From the NCBI GenBank assembly GCA_011390035.1, contig JAABTE010000032.1:1-13893 (forward strand): a DNA stretch of 13,893 nt, in the 5' to 3' direction. The notes beneath the pieces were generated by a model. It worked only from the letters and a program-made list of their open reading frames with translations. It made no database searches and had not been told where the DNA came from. Position 1 is the stretch's first letter. Each line of letters opens with the position of its first letter. The DNA comes from Desulfobacteraceae bacterium. Its GTDB lineage: Bacteria > Desulfobacterota > Desulfobacteria > Desulfobacterales > JAABSP01. Position numbers and translations under genes: made by a program. Shown piece by piece: positions 7,061 through 12,930 of this stretch.

Positions 7061-7630
7061 CTACTCGAACTTGATGGAGATCCGCACGTTTACATTGATG
7101 CCTGAGGCGATGGCCTGGATCAGCTCGCCAACGGTGCCGTCCATTTCCGGTCCGGCGAAGGCGGGAGCCGCGTATGTCTCGGCGGAAGGCGCGGCGGCGG
7201 CGGCGGCCGCGGGCTCCGCCGGGGCGGGCGGGGCGACGCGGACCTCGGTCTCCTCGACCTCCGGCTCCGTCTCATCTGCCGGCCCCTCTTGCGCATAGGG
7301 CGCAAGGTCCGGATAATCGGTCAGGGCATGTTCCAGTGTGTAGCGATCCTTGCCCCGCTTCAGCGAAAGGCCCCGGGCCTGTTCCGGCGCGAGGTATTTG
7401 GCCTCCTCGATCATTTCATAGAAAAACCGCCGCCCTTCCCGATGGCGCTTGATGAAGTGGCCCAGATCCGTCTTCTGAAGCTTGGACAGCAGGCTGGTGG
7501 CCTCGGAATCGGTCATGGACAGCCCTGTTTCGTCGGTCACTTTTTCCGCCACTTCCACCGCGTTCATGAGCCCCCCGTTCATCAGGGCATGAATGACCGC
7601 CTCGTTTTTCGTGATAGTTTCTTGGGCCAT
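7061..7630 (-). CDS. Winged-helix-like protein with Ala/Pro linker, unknown function
   Basis: This encodes 189 residues in three parts. Residues about 5-80 are helical and end in HFIKRHREGRRFFYEM (58-73), a pattern like a winged-helix domain with a basic wing. Residues about 115-158 are a low-complexity acidic then Pro/Ala linker with seven alanines in a row. Residues 164-189, GTVGELIQAIASGINVNVRI, look conserved and strand-rich and may be an oligomerisation or partner-binding tail. There is no signal or membrane segment. AGGAGGG lies about 10-12 bases before the ATG (7628-7630), a slightly long spacing. A strong promoter lies about 80 bases upstream. It may be a DNA-binding regulator, but no particular family is recognised. 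Confidence 0.75.
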   Translation of the reverse strand: MAQETITKNEAVIHALMNGGLMNAVEVAEKVTDETGLSMTDSEATSLLSKLQKTDLGHFIKRHREGRRFFYEMIEEAKYLAPEQARGLSLKRGKDRYTLEHALTDYPDLAPYAQEGPADETEPEVEETEVRVAPPAPAEPAAAAAAAPSAETYAAPAFAGPEMDGTVGELIQAIASGINVNVRISIKFE

Positions 7631-7716
7631 GGGATTGTTTCCCTCCTAGTCTTTGTTGTTTAGTGTTATTGTCGTTCCCTCTGAAGATCGGGTTGTGAAT
7701 ACTTCATTTTAACCAC

Positions 7717-7744
7717 ATTATGATATCAACATTAGGTATGTCAA
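7717..7744 (-). promoter_or_regulatory. sigma70-like promoter for the 189-residue gene
   Basis: On the minus strand, TTGACA (7739-7744) and CATAAT (7717-7722) are 16 bases apart, 11 of 12 consensus positions. Transcription would start near 7710, giving a leader of about 80 bases that includes the left arm of the inverted repeat. The palindrome TGATATCA (7721-7728) overlaps the -10 and spacer, and AATAATCGAATTATT (7751-7765) lies just upstream of the -35; either could be an operator. Confidence 0.65.
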
Positions 7745-7750
7745 CAGTTT

Positions 7751-7765
7751 AATAATCGAATTATT
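7751..7765. promoter_or_regulatory. AATAAT/ATTATT palindrome, possible operator
   Basis: AATAAT and ATTATT form a perfect 6-bp inverted repeat around CGA, seven bases upstream of the -35 of the minus-strand promoter. Position suits an activator or repressor site for the 189-residue gene. AT-rich sequence makes chance palindromes more likely, so support is moderate. Confidence 0.35.
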
Positions 7766-7899
7766 GGCATGAATAGGACCGCTTTGGGGATAGTTTAGTA
7801 TAACACTAATAAAAACAAAGACTTATTAAGTATATCAAGGGCGGATCAGGCGGGGATGGAAAAGGGGAAAAAAGGTGTGCTCCGGGCGTTAAAAATTTC

Positions 7900-7935
7900 T
7901 TGATTATGGAAAGGACCCGGCTTAGAATCCTTTCC
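7900..7935 (+). promoter_or_regulatory. sigma70-like promoter with nested 8-bp inverted repeat
   Basis: TTGATT (7900-7905) and TAGAAT (7923-7928) are spaced by 17 bases, pointing right toward the membrane-protein gene at 8083, with a start near 7935. The exact inverted repeat GGAAAGGA (7908-7915) and TCCTTTCC (7928-7935) spans the spacer, the -10 and the likely start site. That is the classic place for a repressor operator. Confidence 0.5.
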
Positions 7936-7984
7936 AAGCGAGTCAGTCGCGATGGGAAGTATGGCGCGGCGCGAGCCTTAACCA

Positions 7985-8016
7985 CCCCCAGCGCGGGGGG
8001 GCCGACCCTTTCGGCC
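7985..8016 (+). other. Two adjacent hairpins in the leader of the membrane-protein gene
   Basis: CCCCC (7985-7989) pairs with GGGGG (7995-7999), immediately followed by GGCCGA (8000-8005) and TCGGCC (8011-8016). They lie in the roughly 150-base leader between the promoter and the ribosome site at 8070. No T-run follows, so simple termination is unlikely. I do not recognise a known riboswitch class. Confidence 0.4.
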
Positions 8017-8082
8017 GAGGATATTATGTTTTCCTTCCGCCATCCGGTCGGCAAAGGCCGGTTAGGCACAAGGAGGTTCGCC

Positions 8083-8496
8083 ATGTATCTGGTTTACGGC
8101 GCGTTGTGCGCATGTCTGGCCGTGCTGCTGTTCTGCGTCACCATCATCGGGGCGCGAAAACCCGCTCACTCCTGGATTTTTTCCGACAGCATCGCCGCCA
8201 ATGTCTGGGTGCCGGCCATCATCCTGCTGGGCATCATGGGGCTGGCCTTCGTCGTCCAGTTTTTCCTGACCCTGGCGATGTCGGCGGCGGGCATCGGCCA
8301 TGTGGCCGGGGCCGGGGCCATTGTGGCGGCCACGGTGGGGCTGGTGCGATCCATGGGCGTCCGGCGGCGGCTGGCGGCCTTTGCCGCCGAGGCGGGGCCG
8401 GCCGTCGTTCTGGATCTTCCATCTTCCCGAAATGAAGCGGCGTCGGAGGGGCCGAGCGATATGCCCACCGCGCCCCATGGCCGCAGAGCCGCCTGA
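8083..8496 (+). CDS. Small multi-pass membrane protein, unknown function
   Basis: This encodes 137 residues. The start is well defined: AAGGAGG (8070-8076) lies six bases before ATG 8083, although the frame is open from 7900. Segment 3-23 is hydrophobic and Cys-containing, a second lies at about 43-66, and a Gly/Ala-rich third at about 70-89 is followed by the basic RRR at 94-96. The C-terminal 40 residues are soluble and low in complexity. Three membrane passes with a cytoplasmic tail is the likely topology. It stands alone between a structured leader and a bidirectional terminator, so it is probably a single-gene transcription unit. No family recognised. Confidence 0.7.
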   Translation: MYLVYGALCACLAVLLFCVTIIGARKPAHSWIFSDSIAANVWVPAIILLGIMGLAFVVQFFLTLAMSAAGIGHVAGAGAIVAATVGLVRSMGVRRRLAAFAAEAGPAVVLDLPSSRNEAASEGPSDMPTAPHGRRAA

Positions 8497-8522
8497 TGAT
8501 GTGAGCGGCGCGAAAAAGGAAA

Positions 8523-8545
8523 GGGCGGTCCATGACGGACCGCCC
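8523..8545. terminator. Bidirectional intrinsic terminator
   Basis: GGGCGGTCC (8523-8531) and GGACCGCCC (8537-8545) form a perfect 9-bp stem with loop ATGAC. The left flank is A-rich, giving a T-rich tract on the minus strand; the right flank has broken T-runs. It lies between the convergent genes 8083-8496 and 8630-9196, ending both. Confidence 0.8.
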
Positions 8546-8629
8546 GATTCCCGTTTCCCTTTCCCCATGTCCCGGATGTGTCAATGGTTTAATGGGAAGC
8601 GGGAACACCCCCCTGTTTCATGGCAAGCC

Positions 8630-9196
8630 TTAGTGGATGATCTGATAAAACTCCTCCGGCCGCAGCCGTTTGGCCCGCGCCATCTGGCCGATGGTGCCCT
8701 CGGGGACGATCCGCGCTGTCTCCTCGATCTTCTGCGCCACCACATTTTCCGGCAGACTGAAATACCGGCAGAAGGCGGCAAGGTCCATTTGCGCGAGATC
8801 CGCCGGCGGGGCGTGGGGCAGTGCCGCCATCGGCTCGGAGGCATTCAGGTTCAGGCCCCGCTCACTGGCGTAGGCGAGGAAGCGGTTGTTGAGATAATAG
8901 CGGATCTTATAGTCGCGGGTTCCGATGTCCGCCGCCGCCATTTCGGCCATGAGCTGATCCTTATGATTGCCGATGAATGTGTTTTTCAGGCAGGACCGTA
9001 TCGCCGCGTTGCGAATGACCGGTATGTCCGAATGGCGCATCCGGCTCTTGAATTTGCAGGAGGCGGCCATCCGATCGATCAGCCGGCTCTGACAGGCGGC
9101 CGGGTCCATCGCCTGGTCCGCCCCCGCCCATGCCTGACAGATAAGCGCCAGCGCGAGCATTGCTCCTCCAATTGTCACTGCCATCTTGCGTTCCAT
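8630..9196 (-). CDS. Small secreted protein with conserved-looking cysteines, unknown function
   Basis: This encodes 188 residues with a clear Sec signal peptide: MERK, a hydrophobic core, and AWA at 22-24 as a likely signal peptidase I site. The mature protein has four cysteines (35, 47, 69, 143), enough for two disulfides in the periplasm or outside. The rest is helical and charged, with no enzyme motif that I recognise. AAGGAGG precedes ATG (9194-9196) by five bases, a strong ribosome site. A near-perfect sigma54 promoter lies about 50 bases upstream (9256-9271), and the NtrC-type activator gene lies just beyond. It is therefore the best candidate target of that regulator. A bidirectional terminator follows at 8523-8545. 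Confidence 0.75.
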   Translation of the reverse strand: MERKMAVTIGGAMLALALICQAWAGADQAMDPAACQSRLIDRMAASCKFKSRMRHSDIPVIRNAAIRSCLKNTFIGNHKDQLMAEMAAADIGTRDYKIRYYLNNRFLAYASERGLNLNASEPMAALPHAPPADLAQMDLAAFCRYFSLPENVVAQKIEETARIVPEGTIGQMARAKRLRPEEFYQIIH

Positions 9197-9255
9197 GATT
9201 TCCTCCTTTTCTTGCCATGAAAAATAGGCGATCCGCCATGGCCGCTTTCATCTAT

Positions 9256-9271
9256 AGCAATTTGCGTGCCA
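9256..9271 (-). promoter_or_regulatory. sigma54 (-24/-12) promoter
   Basis: The minus strand reads TGGCACGCAAATTGCT, matching the sigma54 consensus TGGCACG, four bases, TTGCW at every fixed position, with the GG and GC pairs correctly spaced. Transcription would start near 9245, leaving a leader of about 48 bases to the 188-residue secreted protein gene. A sigma70 reading (TATAGA at 9251-9256) is possible but has no good -35. Confidence 0.8.
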
Positions 9272-9368
9272 TGGGGGTTAAAAAAAGAGAAAACACATCG
9301 ATAACAATATGTTGCGACGGATTTGGCGGATGGCTTGGGCGTGGAGGCGAGATAACCGCTGGCAACAA

Positions 9369-9398
9369 TTGACGACACACCTTGGCCGATGTTGTCAA
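9369..9398. promoter_or_regulatory. Inverted repeat, possible activator (enhancer) site
   Basis: TTGACGACA (9369-9377) and TGTTGTCAA (9390-9398) match at 8 of 9 positions around a 12-base spacer. The centre is about 138 bases upstream of the predicted sigma54 start, a usual distance for an NtrC-type enhancer. Further TGTTG-type half-sites lie near 9311 and, inverted, near 9362. It could instead form a hairpin after the activator gene (stop at 9422-9424), but no good T-run follows. Confidence 0.45.
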
Positions 9399-9421
9399 GA
9401 TGCATGGCGCAACGGTTCCTT

Positions 9422-10798
9422 TCAACGGATGCCGTATTTCTGGAGCTTATAGCGGAGGGTGGAATAGGGCATCTGCAGATTTCGGGCCGCCTGTCGCCGG
9501 TTCCAGCGGGCATCGGTCAGGGCGCTGAGGATCTGTTCCCGCTCCGATTCGGCCGCCTCCGATTCGGTGTCAGGGGGGAGGGCGCCCCTGGTGGCCCCCT
9601 TGTCCGGCAGGTAAAGGTCCATGGAGCGGATCTGGCCCGCCCGTCGTAGGATGGCCGCACGCTCCACGATGTTTCGCAGTTCCCGGGCGTTGCCCGGGTA
9701 GGGATAGTTTAGAAGCCGCTGGAGCGCCCCTTCGGAAAATCCGGAAAAGCGCAGCCCCTTGGCCACCGCGAAGCTGTCCAGGAAATGCTCCGCCAGCGGC
9801 ACGATGTCTTCCGGCCGCTTCCGCAGGGGAAGCACCGTCAGGGGCATCAGGTTGAGGCGATAATAAAGATCCTGGCGGAAGGTGCCCGCCCGGACGCGCT
9901 CTTCCAGGGGCGCGTTGCTGGCCGCCACGATGCGGATGCGCACCGAAATCTCCCTGGAGCCCCCCACCCGCCGCACGGTCCGTGTCTCTATGGCCCGGAG
10001 CAATTTGGCCTGGGCCGCCGGGGAAAGGTCCGCCACCTCGTCGAGAAACAGGGTGCCGCCGCTGGCCAGCTCGAAACAGCCGGCCCTGGGGCCGGTGGCG
10101 CCGGTGAAGGCGCCCCGCACGTGGCCGAATAGCTCGCTTTCCACCAGGGTGTCGGGCAGGGCCGGGCAGCTCACGGCGATAAAGGGGCTGTGCTCGGGCC
10201 CCGCCAGGGTATGCAACTGGCGGGCCGCCACCTCCTTGCCGGTGCCCGTTTCGCCGGTGATGAGCACCGTGTCGCAGTCCATGTCCGCCGCCCGGCGGAT
10301 CTCCTCCAGCAGTTGCCGGGTGGCCCCGCTCGACCCCACAAATCCCCGGTGGCGCGGGCCGATGGCGCCGCAGGGCTGCATCGCGGCCAGGGTCTGGCGC
10401 AGGTTTCCCCGCTCCCGGATCAGCTCCCGCAGGCGCAGGGTCTTTTCCAGCACCGCGTCCAGCTCCATCAGCTTGACCGGCTTGGGCAGAAAATCGGCGG
10501 CCCCCCGCCGCAGGGCCTGGATCACCATCTCCATGCTGCCGTGGCCGGAGATGATCACCACCTGGGTTTCTGGCGCCGCTTCCCCGGCCCGGGCCAGCAA
10601 CTGGATGCCGTCCATGCCCGGCATCTGCACGTCCACCAGGGCCAGGTCGAATTCCTCGGCCCGCATCCGCTCCAGTCCTCTGATGCCGTCGCGCTCCATT
10701 GTCACCCAGTGGCCGCAATCGCGCAGGTAATCGCCCAGGGTCCGAAGAACGATCTCCTCGTCATCCACGATGAGTACGCGCAGGGCGGGGTCAACCAT
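9422..10798 (-). CDS. NtrC-family sigma54-dependent response regulator
   Basis: Numbered from ATG 10796-10798 the protein has 458 residues. Receiver: D12, D13, phosphoacceptor D56 (LALVDVQMPGMDG), K106 (LPKP). AAA+ domain: Walker A GETGTGKE (182-189), sigma54-contact loop GAFTGA (229-234), Walker B FLDE (251-254), and NARELRN near 370-376. C-terminal Fis-type helix-turn-helix: WNRRQAARNLQMPYSTLRYKL (432-452). All catalytic and contact residues are present, so it should be an active, phosphorylation-controlled activator. An ATG 42 bases upstream in frame is possible, but MVDPALRVLIVDDEE is the usual start, GGGAGG lies 9-10 bases before it, and the gene then overlaps the kinase gene by 8 bases, implying translational coupling. 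Likely target: the sigma54 promoter at 9256-9271. Confidence 0.95.
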   Translation of the reverse strand: MVDPALRVLIVDDEEIVLRTLGDYLRDCGHWVTMERDGIRGLERMRAEEFDLALVDVQMPGMDGIQLLARAGEAAPETQVVIISGHGSMEMVIQALRRGAADFLPKPVKLMELDAVLEKTLRLRELIRERGNLRQTLAAMQPCGAIGPRHRGFVGSSGATRQLLEEIRRAADMDCDTVLITGETGTGKEVAARQLHTLAGPEHSPFIAVSCPALPDTLVESELFGHVRGAFTGATGPRAGCFELASGGTLFLDEVADLSPAAQAKLLRAIETRTVRRVGGSREISVRIRIVAASNAPLEERVRAGTFRQDLYYRLNLMPLTVLPLRKRPEDIVPLAEHFLDSFAVAKGLRFSGFSEGALQRLLNYPYPGNARELRNIVERAAILRRAGQIRSMDLYLPDKGATRGALPPDTESEAAESEREQILSALTDARWNRRQAARNLQMPYSTLRYKLQKYGIR

Positions 10799-12827
10799 TT
10801 TCCGTATCCTCCCGATCCGATTTCCCGTTGAAATTTCCATCCGATAGGCGGCCGGCGCCCGTCCCTTCGGCTTCTGCGGCCGGCAGCCGAATGATGGCGC
10901 GGGTCCGATGGCCGGGAGTCGATTCGATCTTCATATCGCCCCCCGCCTGGGCGATGAGATGGCTGGAGATGGCAAGCCCCAGGCCCGTGCCCCGATCCGG
11001 CCCCTTTGTGGTGAAAAAAGGATCGAAGATCCGGGTGAGCATTTCGGCCGGAATGCCCGAGCCGTGATCGGTGATGATGATCCGCGCAACGGCGCCCTTC
11101 TCGTCGGCCTGTGTGTCCGTTTCGATGCGGATGCCGTCCTGGAACGAGACCGCCTTTTCCTCGTCCGAACCGGCCGTCATGGACGTTTCCATGGCGTCCC
11201 TGGAGTTGGTCAGCAGGTTGATGATCACCTCCTCGAGGGAAAAGGGGTTGATGCGCACATCGGGCAGGTCCATGCCGGGGATCAGCTTCAGGCCAATGCC
11301 CTTGGAGCGGAGCTGGGCGCTCATCATGCCCATGGCCGAGCAAACCACTTCGTTGACATTGACCGCCTGGGTCTCCGGTTTTCCCGCCTCCCGGGCGAAC
11401 AGCCGCACATGTTCGATGATGTGGGTCATCCGGTCCGCCTGGTCGATGATGGCTCCCAGCCGCTCCCGCGTCCTTTCCGGCGTCAGGTCCCACCCCCGCT
11501 CCATGGCGATCAACAGGTGCTCGGCGATGCCCCGCACCCCCACCAGGGGCTGGTTGAGTTCATGGGCGATGCCGGCGGCCATTTCCCCAAGGGAGCGGAG
11601 CCTGTCGGTGCGCATCCGCAGGGCCCGCTGTTCGGCCAGCTCATTTTCGGCGGCCGCCAGGCGGGCTTCGGTGCGCTTGCGCTCGGTCAGATCCCGGGCG
11701 ATGTTTAGCACCGCTTTCCTGCCCTCGTATTCAATGATCTGGGAGCGCACCTCCACCGTCAGTCGCTCGCCGCTTCGGGTGCGATGGATGCATTCGAAGA
11801 CGCTGTTGCGCGGAGCGTCCTGCCCCGGACGGGTGTAAGAGGGCGGATGACCGTCCAGGGGTACGCAGAGTTCGGCCACGCTCATGGCCAGAAGCTCGTT
11901 GCGCCGGTACCCCAGGCTCTGGCAGAGCCGCTGGTTGACCTCCAGAAGCTGGCCGGAAAAATCATGGATGGCGATGCCGTCGCCCACGCTGTCGAAAAGG
12001 GTCTTGTACCGGTGTTCCGATTCCAGCCGGGCCTGGGCCAGCTCCAGGTGATTTTTGACACGGGCCAGCACAATGGCCGGGGTGAGAGGACGGGAGATGT
12101 AGTCCACAGCGCCAATGTCAAGGCCGGTGGCCACGTCCTCGGCGGCGCTCATGGCCGTGATGAAGATGACCGGTATGGCGCGGGTGAGCGGGTCTGCCTT
12201 CAGGCTGCGGCAAACGGCGTAGCCGTCCATTCCGGGCATGATCACGTCCAGCAGAATCAGGTCGGGCGGCGGCTGGCGCCGGGCCTTTTCCAGGGCCTCG
12301 GCGCCCCCTTTTGCGGGGATGGTTCGATATATGGGCGTCAGGATGAAGGCAAGCATGTCGATGTTGCCGGGATCATCGTCCACGATCAGCAGGGTGGGGC
12401 GGTCCTTGCGCGGCGCCTCCCCGGCGCCGATGGACAGGCGCGGAGAGGGGGCGCCGGTGTCAACCCATTCGGCGGCGGACTGGATCCGGCCGATCTGGTC
12501 CAGCGCCGCGGCCAAGGCGGTGGCCAGGTCCGCGGGGCATTCCGCGGACGGATCCGGCGGACCTTGCGTAGCGCGGCGCAGCCGGTCCGCCAAGGCGCCG
12601 GCGGCCGCGGCAATATCCAGGGCGCCCAGGTTGGCGGCCACGCCTTTGAGGGTGTGGGCCAGTTGAAAGGCGCCGGGGGCGTCTCCGCGCCGCAGGTGGT
12701 CCCGGAGCCTTTCTTCGGCCCCGCCGACCTGATCCGCGAAGCTGTCCAGCAGCCTCCGATAGGCAACGCGGTTGCCCCGCAGCCGCTTCAGCCCCTGGTC
12801 CGTATGAATGGCGGGTGGATTGTCCAT
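10791..12827 (-). CDS. Soluble hybrid sensor kinase Hpt-REC-PAS-HisKA-HATPase
   Basis: Numbered from ATG 12825-12827 the protein has 678 residues and no membrane segment. Order: Hpt (about 10-115, H58 in AHTLKGVAANLG), receiver (about 143-260, D150/D151, D194 in LILLDVIMPGMDG, T224), PAS (about 270-385), HisKA (H422 in GIAHELNQPL), HATPase (N-box NLLTNSRDAM about 537-546, DHGSGIP, FDPFFTTK, GTGLGLAIS). The receiver has R246 (ISRP) where the conserved lysine is expected. A TTG two codons upstream is an alternative start; no clear ribosome site is seen for either. The stop overlaps the activator start by 8 bases, marking a cognate pair. Cytoplasmic location and a PAS domain suggest an internal signal, nature unknown. 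Confidence 0.93.
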   Translation of the reverse strand: MDNPPAIHTDQGLKRLRGNRVAYRRLLDSFADQVGGAEERLRDHLRRGDAPGAFQLAHTLKGVAANLGALDIAAAAGALADRLRRATQGPPDPSAECPADLATALAAALDQIGRIQSAAEWVDTGAPSPRLSIGAGEAPRKDRPTLLIVDDDPGNIDMLAFILTPIYRTIPAKGGAEALEKARRQPPPDLILLDVIMPGMDGYAVCRSLKADPLTRAIPVIFITAMSAAEDVATGLDIGAVDYISRPLTPAIVLARVKNHLELAQARLESEHRYKTLFDSVGDGIAIHDFSGQLLEVNQRLCQSLGYRRNELLAMSVAELCVPLDGHPPSYTRPGQDAPRNSVFECIHRTRSGERLTVEVRSQIIEYEGRKAVLNIARDLTERKRTEARLAAAENELAEQRALRMRTDRLRSLGEMAAGIAHELNQPLVGVRGIAEHLLIAMERGWDLTPERTRERLGAIIDQADRMTHIIEHVRLFAREAGKPETQAVNVNEVVCSAMGMMSAQLRSKGIGLKLIPGMDLPDVRINPFSLEEVIINLLTNSRDAMETSMTAGSDEEKAVSFQDGIRIETDTQADEKGAVARIIITDHGSGIPAEMLTRIFDPFFTTKGPDRGTGLGLAISSHLIAQAGGDMKIESTPGHRTRAIIRLPAAEAEGTGAGRLSDGNFNGKSDREDTENG

Positions 12828-12901
12828 GGTCAAAATCGACTGTTCCGCATGCCGTGTTCAGAACGGGCGTTTGGTTGATGTAAATTCTGAAGCTGTCTGT
12901 T

Positions 12902-12930
12902 TTTATAACAGCCATCGGCGGAAAAATCAA
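12902..12930 (-). promoter_or_regulatory. sigma70-like promoter for the kinase-activator operon
   Basis: On the minus strand, TTGATT (12925-12930) and TATAAA (12902-12907) are separated by 17 bases. The -35 overlaps the stop codon of the upstream gene (12927-12929). Transcription would start near 12895, giving a leader of about 68 bases. The two-component pair can thus be transcribed apart from the gene upstream. Confidence 0.6.

Larger units (their letters stand above)
7648..7823. repeat. Imperfect inverted repeat bounding an AT-rich segment
   Basis: AGTCTTTGTT, a short variable part, then TTAGTGTTAT lies at 7648-7669. The same order is found on the minus strand at 7800-7823. Outer 10 and inner 10 bases match exactly; the middle is GT in one arm and TTTA in the other. 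The arms enclose 130 bases that hold the promoter of the 189-residue gene. They could be paired regulator sites or the ends of a small inserted element; no target-site duplication is visible. Confidence 0.55.
7631..8082. other. 452-base intergenic control region, partly AT-rich
   Basis: No gene is supported here. From about 7650 to 7830 the sequence is clearly AT-rich against a GC-rich background; from about 7835 to 8082 it is GC-rich again with several hairpins. It holds divergent promoters for the 189-residue gene (minus) and the 137-residue membrane protein (plus), a widely spaced inverted repeat, two short palindromes and a structured leader, each listed separately. A minus-strand frame of 92 codons (7806-8084) crosses it but has no ribosome site or recognisable protein character. 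Confidence 0.7.

Noticed and set aside
7900..8082. N-terminal extension of the membrane protein back to 7900
   Set aside because: The frame is open, but the extension covers the promoter and hairpins, while AAGGAGG at 8070-8076 fits ATG 8083 exactly.
7935..8082. A known riboswitch class (cyclic di-GMP or cobalamin) in the leader
   Set aside because: Some GGCAAAGGCC-like pieces recall conserved cores, but I could not fit either consensus; only simple hairpins are supported.
7806..8084. Minus-strand 92-codon frame across the intergenic region
   Set aside because: It has no ribosome site, overlaps the promoter and leader of the membrane-protein gene, and its sequence has no protein-family character.
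9251..9259. Extended -10 (TGCTATAGA) for a sigma70 promoter before the secreted protein gene
   Set aside because: No acceptable -35 lies at the right distance, and the same bases are part of a full sigma54 consensus next to a sigma54 activator gene.
11784..12878. Plus-strand open frame of 364 codons
   Set aside because: It is an antisense shadow of the kinase gene, whose domains are unambiguous.
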